Shown here one piece after another: positions 37,401 to 41,100 of a stretch of 64,000 nt of DNA; the stretch's first letter is position 1; each line of letters begins with the position of its first letter. The position numbers and the translations under genes are program-made. Source of the stretch: Symbiodinium natans (Eukaryota > Sar > Dinophyceae > Suessiales > Symbiodiniaceae); the NCBI GenBank assembly GCA_905221605.1, contig CAJNDS010000169.1:233501-297500 (forward strand), written 5' to 3'. The notes below the pieces were generated by a model that was not told where the DNA came from, did not search any database, and was given only the letters and a program-made list of their open reading frames with translations.

Positions 37401-38266
37401 GTCCTGCTTGTAAAAGGACTAGGCTGCCCAGTAACCAAGGCTTAAAAAGGGTGCCCTTTTTTGCTTAAAGGGGTTCATAAGGGAACCTAAACCCCCCAAA
37501 AAGGGAACAAGGGTACCACTGGGCATCCTAGAGGAGGGATCCCTAAACTGAGAACAGCCAATAAAGATGCACGAAGATTGAAACACGCATGAGTCCCTGA
37601 CCTGACTAAGCTACTGGTTTTAAATTTTTATAAGGATTATGCAGGGGCTATATAGGGATAGTGGTAAGTTAGTCCGGGGCTCCTATGCCCCCCCAAAGCG
37701 ACCCCACACCCTGAGCCCTGAACTCCTAAACCTGCCCCGTCCAAGGTTGCTAGGGTTTGGGGTTCAGGGTTTAGATTCCAAACTACACCCTGCAAGCCCT
37801 AAGCCTTACATCCCTAGCTTAACCTTCCACGGAAGAAACATCCCCCAAACCCCTACTTGGACACACCAGACAGTGAAACTATACAGGATACCCCCCCAAC
37901 TTGGCTCATACCACACTGCTTGCCTACACACCAAACCCTGAACCCCTAACACGCATAACCTCTAAACCCCTTAGCTTCCTAAGCCTAATCAAGGCTTAAC
38001 GAAATCCCAAGCACCGAACCCTCAGCTCTCTTTCTTACTACTACTGGCTTAAGGACCCCCAAAAAAAGAAGATGAACAATCCCCATATTGCCCGTACACG
38101 AAATAGTGTTTGCCATGCTTTGGGGGGTGTCTTAAGCAATGTCAAAATTATGAGCCCTTTTTGGATCCCTCTCATAATGCGGCACCTAATATGTAGGATA
38201 CCCAAAAAGGGACCATAATCTTGACAGCCTCCCAAATAGTAGCTTACTGTCTGCCGGCAGGCTCAT
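2355..38266 (-). CDS. Giant microexon gene: secreted/lumenal coiled-coil protein (dinoflagellate type), about 45 exons
   Basis: Seen: at least 45 short islands on the minus strand, between telomere-like arrays, translate into Lys/Glu/Ala-rich coiled-coil peptide and join in one reading frame. Phases agree at every junction; the modelled exons total 2118 nt (706 codons) in about 36 kb. The order is: start exon, hydrophobic signal peptide ([15 protein letters not shown]), then heptad-rich segments with landmarks [42 protein letters not shown] and EIDGLKEAL. From memory, segment order and spacing match a large family of repeated coiled-coil proteins common in dinoflagellate proteomes (motifs like DPFAKVK, AYCDKE, EIAGLKEAL); its function is unknown to me. 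By my placement the donors are 25 GC, 11 GA and 8 GT, with AG acceptors usually followed by G. About 18-20 residues expected between exons 13 and 14 are missing; an exon near 26.8 kb may supply them. Exons 42-45 are tentative, so the true C-terminus is unknown. Regulation not visible. Confidence 0.85.
2483..2559 (-). CDS. Exon 44 (tentative), hydrophobic segment
   Basis: [20 protein letters not shown], then DPLKP; acceptor CCAGCAG|G, GA donor, phase 2. Joins exon 43 in phase across a 143-base intron. More hydrophobic than the coiled coil; possibly a different gene. Confidence 0.4.
2583..2673 (+). repeat. TTTAGGG array
   Basis: About 12 near-perfect 7-mers, G-rich on the + strand, lying in the short intron between candidate exons 43 and 44. 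Confidence 0.9.
2703..2741 (-). CDS. Coiled-coil gene exon 43 (tentative)
   Basis: [13 protein letters not shown], acceptor AGCCAG|G, GC donor, phase 0. Coding-like but outside the part of the family I can recall; could start a different gene. Confidence 0.42.
2761..2955 (+). repeat. TTTAGGG then TTTGGGG array
   Basis: About 16 TTTAGGG units passing into TTTGGGG units, showing segment-wise variant spread. Confidence 0.9.
3862..3892 (-). CDS. Coiled-coil gene exon 42 (tentative)
   Basis: [11 protein letters not shown], acceptor GGCCAG|G, GC donor, phase compatible with exon 41's GT donor. The other reading of this island ends quickly in TAG and could instead be a terminal exon. Confidence 0.4.
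4105..4262 (+). repeat. 9-mer variant array TTTATAGGG
   Basis: At least 12 tandem TTTATAGGG units, a 9-base derivative of the 7-mer; translates as poly-GFI. Confidence 0.9.
4404..4546. mobile_element. Short inverted-repeat element, family A
   Basis: 143 bp; the right end is the inverted form of TACTTGGAGGTTCATGG and the left end a diverged copy. The interior is shared with the copy at 13106-13247 (CACTTATAAGCCCCTTAAG). MITE-like. Confidence 0.7.
5008..5078 (-). CDS. Coiled-coil gene exon 41
   Basis: Starts [20 protein letters not shown], directly continuing exon 40 as in family EIAGLKEAL. Acceptor ACACAG|G; donor either GT (GTCTTC, phase 2, used here) or GCAAGT four bases earlier (phase 1). 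Confidence 0.82.
5112..5420 (+). repeat. Mixed TTTAGGG / CTTAGGG / TTCAGGG array
   Basis: Over 40 units; blocks of CTTAGGG and TTCAGGG within TTTAGGG. Lies just right of exon 41. Confidence 0.9.
5710..5751. repeat. (ATC)n microsatellite
   Basis: About 13 ATC units next to a CCCTAAA array, in the intron between exons 40 and 41. Confidence 0.9.
5845..5967 (+). repeat. TTTAGGG / CTTAGGG array
   Basis: About 17 units; on the left of exon 40, where most other exons have a C-rich array. Confidence 0.85.
5977..6033 (-). CDS. Coiled-coil gene exon 40
   Basis: [19 protein letters not shown], acceptor CGCAAG|G, GA donor. Corresponds to the CxxKPETYEERKxRR segment of the family. Unusually, a G-rich array lies on its left side too. 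Confidence 0.85.
6755..6808 (-). CDS. Coiled-coil gene exon 39
   Basis: [18 protein letters not shown], acceptor GCATAG|G, GA donor (GAGAAG). Confidence 0.85.
7647..7715 (-). CDS. Coiled-coil gene exon 38
   Basis: Starts [20 protein letters not shown] and ends ADQ; acceptor CCGGAG|G, GA donor. DxxYKTxEAxxLD is a strong family signature. Confidence 0.85.
8316..8357 (-). CDS. Coiled-coil gene exon 37
   Basis: [14 protein letters not shown], acceptor CTGAAG|G, GA donor. Both intron 36 and exon 37 begin with GACA. Confidence 0.78.
8365..8505 (+). repeat. TTTAGGG array
   Basis: About 20 units, immediately right of exon 37. Confidence 0.9.
9185..9244 (-). CDS. Coiled-coil gene exon 36
   Basis: [20 protein letters not shown], acceptor ACTTAG|G. 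GA donor five bases before GGGGTTTAGGG array sequence. Confidence 0.8.
10084..10107 (-). CDS. Coiled-coil gene exon 35
   Basis: DVEADMAR, 24 nt; acceptor CTTGAG|G, GC donor. One of the smallest exons; placement rests on family spacing. Confidence 0.65.
10350..10497. repeat. Palindromic tandem repeat
   Basis: Two copies of a unit of about 67 bp (GGGTACCTCTATAGGGGGAT) made of short inverted GGGTA/TACCC and CCCTTAAAGGG motifs; strong hairpin potential. In intron 34, just downstream of exon 34. Confidence 0.75.
10508..10561 (-). CDS. Coiled-coil gene exon 34
   Basis: [18 protein letters not shown], acceptor AGCGAG|G, GC donor. AAGGxIGxL is a family signature. A palindromic repeat (10350-10497) lies just downstream. 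Confidence 0.8.
10690..10807 (+). repeat. TTTAGGG array
   Basis: About 16 nearly perfect units in the intron between exons 33 and 34. Confidence 0.9.
11206..11253 (-). CDS. Coiled-coil gene exon 33
   Basis: [16 protein letters not shown], acceptor GTGCAG|T. The GA donor is chosen to enter exon 34 in phase; a GT donor eight bases earlier (GTGTCC) would break phase. ALxxLRDFY is a family signature. Confidence 0.78.
11658..11717 (-). CDS. Coiled-coil gene exon 32
   Basis: [20 protein letters not shown], acceptor TAGCAG|G, GC donor, 20 codons. Confidence 0.82.
12199..12225 (-). CDS. Coiled-coil gene exon 31
   Basis: ANMTALRQE, acceptor GGCCAG|G, GA donor (GAGATC). Exons 30-31 read [14 protein letters not shown], parallel to LAKTQAEMDKIRQE in the family. 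Confidence 0.8.
12479..12523 (-). CDS. Coiled-coil gene exon 30
   Basis: [15 protein letters not shown], acceptor ACAGAG|G, GC donor (GCTCAC). Array GGGGTTTAGGG begins about 15 bases inside the intron. Confidence 0.85.
12787..12858 (-). CDS. Coiled-coil gene exon 29
   Basis: Starts [20 protein letters not shown] and ends LKKQ; 24 codons. Acceptor CTTGCAG|G, GC donor. Confidence 0.88.
13106..13247. mobile_element. Family A element in intron 28
   Basis: 142 bp with matching ends TACTTGGAGGTTCATGG and CTGAACCTCCAAGTA. Confidence 0.75.
13302..13352 (-). CDS. Coiled-coil gene exon 28
   Basis: [17 protein letters not shown], acceptor GGCCAG|G, GC donor. AYCDKEM following ATKK is the most diagnostic motif of the remembered family. 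Confidence 0.88.
13378..13605 (+). repeat. TTTAGGG array
   Basis: About 30 units right of exon 28, ending in TTTGGGG units. Confidence 0.9.
13797..14032. mobile_element. Family A element split by a telomere-like array
   Basis: The two halves match the 142-bp family A unit but are separated at about 13909-13958 by some 50 bp of CCCTAAA/CCCCAAA repeat. Its outer end nearly touches exon 27's donor. Confidence 0.72.
14035..14064 (-). CDS. Coiled-coil gene exon 27
   Basis: [10 protein letters not shown], acceptor GGGAG|G, GC donor (GCCGAG). A family A inverted-repeat element starts only a few bases into the next intron. Confidence 0.8.
14500..14533 (-). CDS. Coiled-coil gene exon 26
   Basis: [11 protein letters not shown], continuing AKIK from exon 25; acceptor GCTGAG|G, donor GTCCCT. 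Matches LIxDMI of the family. Confidence 0.75.
14630..14782 (+). repeat. TTTAGGG array
   Basis: About 21 units; bounds the nested PPPDE gene region on its downstream side. Confidence 0.9.
15362..16120 (-). CDS. PPPDE-domain protein (DeSI-like thiol isopeptidase), nested in intron 25
   Basis: An intact single-exon 252-codon frame. N-terminus: a Cys/His cluster C9, C12, H31, C35 looks like a C2HC zinc finger with a long loop. Residues about 55-98 are a Pro/Gln/Asp-rich linker. Residues about 99-215 are a PPPDE (DUF862) domain: [10 protein letters not shown] at the start, catalytic His128 in WHTSIVV, the IxVPGLTPF strand, LGTTPL, and catalytic Cys199 in RNCVHFSDW. Family knowledge: PPPDE/DeSI enzymes are Cys-His isopeptidases that remove SUMO or ubiquitin-like modifiers, or act as S-depalmitoylases. 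Inference: an active cytosolic isopeptidase. It lies on the same strand, inside the 2.3-kb intron between exons 25 and 26 of the coiled-coil gene, between a G-rich array (14.63-14.78 kb) and a C-rich array (16.21-16.24 kb). Being intronless, it could be a retrocopy; no relict spliced-leader sequence was seen upstream. Confidence 0.85.
   Translation of the reverse strand: MALCQRCICRYCNRNVGVFFLRGLGVTLKRHERTCEAAMHFFNQEAADRAEEKADAPSQVEPNVAPPLADVVQQPDQPDSLDTCGPPSQPSLPTQMPGAKVYLYMYDLFGGRSIGRIFLGKKFQAVWHTSIVVEWPNTCCEIWYDNQIFISVPGLTPFCSPDEKRLLGTTPLPHVTMLRYLESHDDEWTGHYDLAQRNCVHFSDWVARTLHLAALPDDLVGQAAEVMRTPVARLVLGILHMVEWLKGDAARL
16835..16905 (-). CDS. Coiled-coil gene exon 25
   Basis: [14 protein letters not shown], then [10 protein letters not shown]; acceptor GGAGCAG, donor GTGCCG, phase 2. 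ADxFAKxK is a diagnostic family motif. The next intron (2.3 kb) contains the PPPDE gene. Confidence 0.82.
17073..17101 (-). CDS. Coiled-coil gene exon 24
   Basis: [10 protein letters not shown] with exon 23's last base; acceptor CGGCAG, donor GTTAGC. 29 nt. Phase agrees on both sides (1 in, 0 out). Confidence 0.62.
17405..17600. repeat. (GTA/GAA/GCA)n trinucleotide microsatellite
   Basis: About 65 imperfect triplets (AGTAGA, AGTAGT, AGTAGC). Gives poly-Leu, Thr/Ser or Val frames that should not be read as protein without support. Confidence 0.9.
17668..18016 (-). other. Weak open frame downstream of the Cys-rich gene
   Basis: A minus frame ([20 protein letters not shown], then [20 protein letters not shown]) looks partly coding and could be another exon of the nested gene. 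It then runs into the trinucleotide microsatellite, where it reads poly-Leu. No clear start or splice sites. Confidence 0.3.
18033..18494 (-). CDS. Cys-rich zinc-finger protein, nested in intron 23
   Basis: Open frame from the first in-frame ATG ([13 protein letters not shown]) to a TGA, 153 codons; the frame is open further upstream to about 18542, so the start is uncertain. Near the C-terminus CDFC, a 12-residue spacer, CSRC, four residues and CDEC give C-x2-C-x12-C-x2-C-x4-C-x2-C with a DLDIC core, as in ZZ/DC1-type zinc-binding fingers. The middle (about residues 20-105) has no feature I recognise. Same strand as the surrounding coiled-coil gene, inside the intron between exons 23 and 24. 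A DNA- or ligand-binding role cannot be told apart from sequence. Confidence 0.6.
   Translation of the reverse strand: MSGMTCACHHGECFCGVYQPTGTQTAHQQLCAAAGVTPDRRTVGGSIKLDGSIQMRPESLNRTSVGTCDAGATLAGLQARAALQNGDFIMITNSVNCRGPCDLKSVSGDGLHLCDFCDKSIARGRPALTCSRCDLDICDECMRNTNAVSLALQ
18926..18980 (-). CDS. Coiled-coil gene exon 23
   Basis: [18 protein letters not shown], acceptor GAGAG|G, GT donor (GTTTTG), phase 1. Its downstream intron (1.8 kb) holds the nested Cys-rich gene. Confidence 0.75.
19264..19380 (-). repeat. CCCTAAA array
   Basis: About 16 units on the C-rich strand, left of exon 22; with the G array right of the exon at 19501 it gives the standard exon flanks. Confidence 0.9.
19426..19497 (-). 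CDS. Coiled-coil gene exon 22
   Basis: Starts [19 protein letters not shown] and ends IKSSQ. Acceptor ACCGAG|G directly after CCCTAA array sequence, GC donor. SFLQL followed by a Ser/Gln-rich hinge is typical of the family. Confidence 0.82.
19501..19742 (+). repeat. TTTAGGG array
   Basis: About 33 units starting four bases outside exon 22's acceptor. Confidence 0.9.
20237..20284 (-). CDS. Coiled-coil gene exon 21
   Basis: [16 protein letters not shown], acceptor GACCAG|G, GC donor. KSRxxELxAL is a strong family signature. Confidence 0.85.
20862..20930 (-). CDS. Coiled-coil gene exon 20
   Basis: Starts [20 protein letters not shown] and ends EDG at a GT donor (GTATCC); a GA donor after YQ is an alternative. 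Matches the xxCxxxxxDFE segment of the family. Confidence 0.8.
21979..22011 (-). CDS. Coiled-coil gene exon 19
   Basis: [11 protein letters not shown], acceptor AGCCAG|G, GC donor, 33 nt. Confidence 0.72.
22432..22552. repeat. (TA)n-rich microsatellite
   Basis: TA/CA/TG dinucleotide tracts with intervening CATGCATG, in intron 18. Confidence 0.9.
22808..22843 (-). CDS. Coiled-coil gene exon 18
   Basis: [12 protein letters not shown], acceptor AAGCAG|G, GC donor. The frame is open upstream too (DAPAKKQ), but family spacing favours this acceptor. Confidence 0.75.
22884..23150 (+). repeat. TTTGGGG-homogenised array
   Basis: About 35 units, almost all TTTGGGG, flanked by a few TTTAGGG. Right of exon 18. 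The long GFGVWGL frame here is a repeat artefact. Confidence 0.92.
23796..23855 (-). CDS. Coiled-coil gene exon 17
   Basis: [20 protein letters not shown], acceptor CCCAG|T (one of few not followed by G), GC donor. SLxDEIKF is a signature of the remembered family. Confidence 0.85.
24235..24300 (-). CDS. Coiled-coil gene exon 16
   Basis: Starts [17 protein letters not shown] and ends EPLGQ; 22 codons. Acceptor TGGGAG|G only 5 bases after a CCCTAAACCC array end; GC donor about 15 bases before a GGGTTTAGGG array. Confidence 0.85.
24800..24843 (-). CDS. Coiled-coil gene exon 15
   Basis: [15 protein letters not shown], acceptor ACGCAG|G, GC donor, phase 0; spacing after exon 14 equals the family's GDIVETLEGLLDK. 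Confidence 0.82.
25770..25812 (-). CDS. Coiled-coil gene exon 14
   Basis: [14 protein letters not shown], acceptor GCCGAG|G, GC donor, phase 1. Non-helical Pro-rich break matching the NAPDPAVY segment of the family. Confidence 0.78.
26750..26815 (-). CDS. Possible missing exon between exons 13 and 14
   Basis: A non-repetitive island flanked by a C-rich array (left) and a G-rich array (right), like the true exons. One minus frame gives [18 protein letters not shown], resembling the expected xSALSxADxxxLxALVxS segment, but no splice pair that keeps phase was found. Low confidence. Confidence 0.3.
26960..27710 (+). repeat. TTTTTGGG / TTTAGGGG variant array
   Basis: Long array of 8-mer derivatives (TTTTTGGG, then TTTAGGGG), translating as GFLGFW. 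The largest divergent block in the window. Confidence 0.9.
27840..28045 (+). repeat. TTTAGGG array
   Basis: About 27 units between the variant block and exon 13. Confidence 0.9.
28096..28140 (-). CDS. Coiled-coil gene exon 13
   Basis: [15 protein letters not shown], acceptor TGCCAG|G, canonical donor GTGAGT, phase 0. Matches the NAGSxxxAL segment of the family. Confidence 0.75.
28581..28607 (-). CDS. Coiled-coil gene exon 12
   Basis: EAKGESLAQ, acceptor CACCAG|G, GC donor, 27 nt. An internal GTGAGT could also act as donor, giving an even shorter exon. Confidence 0.6.
29051..29300. repeat. 10-bp tandem repeat AACCTTACGG / AACCTTAGGG
   Basis: About 19 decamers; the left part is CTTACGG type, the right part CTTAGGG type, decaying at the right edge. 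In the intron between exons 11 and 12. Confidence 0.9.
29510..29625. mobile_element. Short inverted-repeat element, family H, at exon 11 donor
   Basis: 116 bp; ends ACCCAGAGACTCCAAAACCC and its complement, with inner TTAATTA arms. Its right end lies 14 bases from the modelled exon 11 end and supplies a GT. Confidence 0.75.
29640..29696 (-). CDS. Coiled-coil gene exon 11
   Basis: [19 protein letters not shown], acceptor ACGGAG|G. GA donor at GAGCG, or a GT donor (GTACCC) 14 bases downstream that would be the first bases of an inverted-repeat element (family H). Confidence 0.78.
30100..30358. repeat. (AATAATATT)n AT-rich microsatellite
   Basis: About 250 bp of A/T triplets and 9-mers, in the intron between exons 10 and 11. 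Confidence 0.92.
30385..30411 (-). CDS. Coiled-coil gene exon 10
   Basis: ASDFKAAEK, acceptor CTCGCAG|G. The GA donor placement gives the family spacing; the open frame runs on for four more codons (ESQR). Confidence 0.7.
31189..31227 (-). CDS. Coiled-coil gene exon 9
   Basis: [13 protein letters not shown], acceptor TGTTAG|G, GC donor, phase 0. Strong match to the remembered family segment xxAxATxxREKE. Confidence 0.8.
31833..31862 (-). CDS. Coiled-coil gene exon 8
   Basis: [10 protein letters not shown], acceptor GCGCAG|G, GC donor (GCGGGT), phase 0. Confidence 0.7.
32321..32410. repeat. (GA)n-rich tract
   Basis: Purine tract of GAGAGA/GAGCGA repeats in intron 7. Confidence 0.9.
32500..32692 (-). 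repeat. CCCTAAA array
   Basis: About 27 units immediately left of exon 7. Confidence 0.92.
32710..32748 (-). CDS. Coiled-coil gene exon 7
   Basis: [13 protein letters not shown], acceptor AATAG|G. The GA donor is chosen because it keeps phase 0 and family spacing; the exact end is uncertain by a few codons. Confidence 0.6.
32772..33128 (+). repeat. TTTAGGG array, longest pure block
   Basis: About 50 units immediately right of exon 7, forming with the preceding C array the clearest example of the exon flank arrangement. Confidence 0.92.
33318..33375 (-). CDS. Coiled-coil gene exon 6
   Basis: [20 protein letters not shown], acceptor TCAGCAG|G, GC donor, phase 0. Clear heptad pattern. Confidence 0.8.
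33914..34011. mobile_element. Family A element
   Basis: About 98 bp; ends GTCCATGGTACTT and GCCATGAACCTCCAAGTA, internally shortened. In intron 5. Confidence 0.6.
34192..34247 (-). CDS. Coiled-coil gene exon 5
   Basis: [18 protein letters not shown], acceptor CCCCAG|G, GC donor, phase 2. Same spacing as the LFDKFMCYC-type segment of the family. Confidence 0.78.
34590..34822 (+). repeat. TTTAGGG / TCTAGGG array
   Basis: About 32 units with a block of TCTAGGG. Confidence 0.9.
35351..35399 (-). CDS. Coiled-coil gene exon 4
   Basis: [17 protein letters not shown], joined in phase to exon 3 (VISLLSDMQ). The acceptor side carries the end of a short inverted-repeat element (family A) only about 9 bases upstream. 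Confidence 0.78.
35409..35447. mobile_element. Family A fragment at exon 4 acceptor
   Basis: Half element (TACTTGGAGGATTCATGG) about 9 bases outside exon 4, continuing directly into a TTTAGGG array. A near-identical block, including the exon edge AGCCTTGGGTC, recurs at 35998-36060. Confidence 0.6.
36212..36243 (-). CDS. Coiled-coil gene exon 3
   Basis: [10 protein letters not shown]. Acceptor CCACAG|G, GC donor, ends in phase 2. Matches the NPIxKVVxLL segment that follows the signal peptide in the remembered family. Confidence 0.72.
36325..36510 (-). repeat. CCCTAAA array
   Basis: About 25 units upstream of exon 3, in intron 2. Confidence 0.88.
36643..36872 (+). repeat. TTTAGGG array
   Basis: About 32 units in intron 2, ending with TTTTGGG units beside a dispersed repeat copy. 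Confidence 0.9.
37264..37310 (-). CDS. Coiled-coil gene exon 2 (signal peptide)
   Basis: Encodes [16 protein letters not shown], a typical hydrophobic signal-peptide core, giving an N-terminus MSLPADSRLVLL. Acceptor CTCAG|G; GC donor chosen for phase 0 (a GA donor three bases later is also possible). It implies the protein enters the secretory pathway. Confidence 0.7.
38248..38266 (-). CDS. Coiled-coil gene exon 1 (start codon)
   Basis: The ATG at 38264-38266 opens MSLPAD and the exon ends in phase 1 at a good donor (GTAAGC). The leftover A joins the GC of exon 2 to give Ser, leading straight into the hydrophobic signal peptide. Upstream is a GC-rich 5' leader (about 38267-38360) with an AG that could take a trans-spliced leader. 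Confidence 0.65.
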
Positions 38267-38941
38267 GGCTGTCTTCGCGATCGTCGGCTCCCAAGAGAGC
38301 AGGGCGCGAAACTTCGTTCGAGGGTGAAAAAAGGCTGCGGCGGAGCGGGCGATTGGCACTCTCCTAGGCCAAGGTAGGGTTTAGGGTCGGGGTTTAGGGT
38401 TCAGGGTTTAGGGACCCTTCAAGTAGGGTTTGAAGGTTTACGTGCAGCAATTGGCGATTGAAGACCTCAACATTCTAAACCCAAAGCCCGAACGCCTCAA
38501 TCCATAATCCCAAACCACCAAAGAACAGACAAACAACCGTTCAGGGTTCAGGGTTCAGGGTTTAGGGTTCAGGGTTTAGGGTTTCCCTAGGGCCAAAACC
38601 CTCCGATTACTACCCCCCACCCCGCCTGATCCTGCTTCGCATACACTGGAAATCCAAGAAGCCCCCCCCCCGCATCTGCCATGCACTAACTCCAGGTTTA
38701 AGGTTTAGGTTTTAGGGTTTAGGGTTTAGGGTTTAGGGTTTAGGGCTTAGGGCTTAGGGCTTAGGGTTTAGGGACCCTAAATCCTAAACCCTAATCTCTA
38801 AAGTTCAGGGTCCAGGACATGGGAAGGTTGTTTCGGCTTGCGCCCTGCCGCACCATATGCCTAAACCCTAAACCCTAAACCCTAAACCCTTCACCCTAAA
38901 CCCTAAACCCTAAACCCCAAAAAACCCAAAAACCCAAAAAC

Positions 38942-39047
38942 CCGTGCCAGAGCAGCGATGGCGGGCTGCGCATGGGTCAAGTCCCAGCCGGACTTGGGCG
39001 ACGGCACCGTTGATGGGCAGGGCGGGTGCTCGGGATTCATGGGCTTC
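38942..39047 (-). CDS. Upstream gene, exon d (possibly terminal)
   Basis: In phase with microexon c: EAHESRAPALPINGAVAQVR, then LGLDPCAARHRCSG. It then enters array sequence, where a TAG soon occurs. A second frame is also open (MNPEHPPCPSTVPSPKSGWD), so frame choice is uncertain. Confidence 0.4.
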
Positions 39048-39123
39048 CTGGGGTTCAGGGTTTAGGGCTAGGGTTTAGGGCTTAGAGTTTAGGGTTTAGG
39101 GTTTAGGGGCGCCCTTGTGCTGA

Positions 39124-39188
39124 GGGAATGAGGTACCCTGCATAACCCCTTGCAGGGTGTAGAAAGGGCCTTAATAACCCTCATTCCC
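39124..39188. mobile_element. Short inverted-repeat element, family D
   Basis: 65 bp with ends GGGAATGAGG and CCTCATTCCC; related ends at about 3668 and 37168. Confidence 0.6.
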
Positions 39189-39200
39189 TACTAAGAACCA

Positions 39201-39304
39201 GGGGGTTTGACTTAGCAAGTCTACTTTAGCCTCCTCTAGAAACCTTATGAAAATTCCCACAACCCTCCTTGCTAACCCTACTTGCTGAGTCAAAAGGGCT
39301 TCCA
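39201..39304. mobile_element. Short inverted-repeat element, family E
   Basis: About 104 bp with ends TTTGACTTAGCAAG and CTTGCTGAGTCAAAA; a second copy at 44085-44189. Confidence 0.65.
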
Positions 39305-39805
39305 GTTAAACCCCCTCAACCCTAAACAGTAAACCCTTAACCCTAGACCCGTCGGGTTCATGGGGTTTTGTCAGTACGCTGTAGCGGTGGGTGTTCTGTC
39401 AGAGGGGAAGTGCCAAGGAAGATGACCGCGTTCTTTTCTTTGGGTCTTCTTAGCGCCTTTGGGGGTCAGATGTTGGGCTTTGGGGTGCAGGACTGAGGAT
39501 TTGGGTCTGTATAGAGTCTAGGGTGTCGGGTTTAGGGTTAGGGTTTAGAGCTTAGGGTGTGGGTTTTAGGCAGGGTCCTGGCATCTTGAGATGGGAGGGG
39601 GGCGGGCCCTTTGGAGGGTTGGTTTATCTTTGCAGCACTTGGCGATTGAAGACCTCAACATTCCAAACCCTAAGCCCGAACGCCTCAATCCAGAACCCCA
39701 AACCACTCAAGAACACACAAACAAACAACCGTTTAGGGTTTAGGGTTTAGGGTTTGGGGTTTGGGTGTAAGAGCCTCAAGAATCTCTGTCTCGGCCCCGG
39801 GCAGC

Positions 39806-39838
39806 TTCCAGGAGGCTTCTCATCTCTGTCTGGGCCCA
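39806..39838 (-). CDS. Upstream gene, microexon c
   Basis: WAQTEMRSLLE, acceptor GTCAAG|T, GC donor, phase 0. Confidence 0.45.
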
Positions 39839-40102
39839 CTTGACGGTGTAGGGGCTTGGGGTTGAGGGTTTAGGGTTTAGGGTTTAGGGTTTAGGGTTTA
39901 AGGTTTAGGGTTTGGGGTTTAGGGTTTAGGGTTTAGGGTTTAGGGTTTAGGGTTTAGGGTTTAGGGTTTAGGGTTTAGGGTTTAGGGTTTAGGGTTTAGG
40001 GTTTAGCGTTTAGGGGGATTCGAACCCTAAATCCCCCCCCCCCCAAAAAAAAATGGTTCAGTGCTTCGGGTTTAGGGCTGGAGCGCCATCCGCAATGCCA
40101 GC

Positions 40103-40147
40103 CTCGCTGGGCCTCGCGAACTTCACCAACAGCTCCCGGAGGGCCAC
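40103..40147 (-). CDS. Upstream gene, microexon b
   Basis: VALRELLVKFARPSE, acceptor CTGCCAG|G, GC donor, phase 0. Confidence 0.55.
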
Positions 40148-40339
40148 CTGGCAGTAAGAACAGTAGGGTTTAGGGTTCAGGGTTTAGGGCTTAGGGTTTA
40201 GGGCTAGAGCTTTCGAAGATATTTGGATGTTGGAGGTAATAGAGGCGTGTTTTAGGCCTCCTTTTGGGGGTTAAGAGGTTTAGGTTTGGGGTTTAAGGGG
40301 TGCAGGCTAGGGCGGATAGTAGGATTTACGGTTCAAAGT

Positions 40340-41078
40340 TCAGGGTTCAGGGTTCAGGGTTCAGGGTTCAGGGTTTATGGGTTTAGGGTTTAGGGTTTAG
40401 GATTTAGGGTTTAGGGTTTAGGGTTGAGGGTTTAGGGTTTAGGGTTGAGGGTTTAGGATTTGGGGTTTAGGGTTGAGGGTTAAGGGTTTAGGGTTGAGGG
40501 TTAAGGGTTTAGGGTTTGGAGTGTAGTCTGGGGAATGTAGGCTTCAGGGTCAGCGGCTCAGGTTGAGGGACTACCGAAATAGAAACTTGGGAACCTGAAA
40601 CACTCAACCCTGAGCCCTAAACACCCTAAACCCTAAACCCTAAACCCTAAACCCTAAACCCTATAAACCCTAAGCCCTAAACCCTAAACCCTAAGCCCGA
40701 ACCCTAAACCCTAAACCAGGGTCGGGCCTGCGGCAGCGTCTCCAGCAGCCGCTGAACCTGGGTCGAGGGTTGAGGGTTTAGGGTTGAGGGTCGAAGGTTG
40801 AGGGTTGAGGGTCGAGGGTCGAAGGTTGAGGGTCGAGGGTTTAGGGTTGAGGGTTTAGGGTTTAGGGTTTAGGGATAAGGATTTGGGGTTGAGGTTTGAG
40901 GGTTGGGGTTTGAGGGTTGGGGTTTGGGGGTTGGGGCTTGGGGCTTGGGGGTTGGGGGGTTGAGGGCGGAGAGTTGAGGGTTGGGGGGTTGGGGGTTGGG
41001 GGTTGGGGGTTCGGGGTTGGGGGTTGGGGGTTGGGGGTTGGGGGTTGGGGGTTGGGGGTTGTTGAGGGCTGAGGGTTG
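40340..41078. repeat. Patchwork of TTCAGGG, TTGAGGG, TCGAGGG, GTTGGGG arrays
   Basis: Successive blocks of different 7-mer variants, with one C-rich block (40.62-40.71 kb) and microexon a within. Confidence 0.85.
40728..40757 (-). CDS. Upstream gene, microexon a
   Basis: VQRLLETLPQ, acceptor GACCCAG|G, GC donor, phase 0. With the next three islands it makes a continuous helical frame; the gene ends between here and 38.9 kb. Confidence 0.5.
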
Positions 41079-41100
41079 AGGTTCTAAGGGGCTTAGGAAT

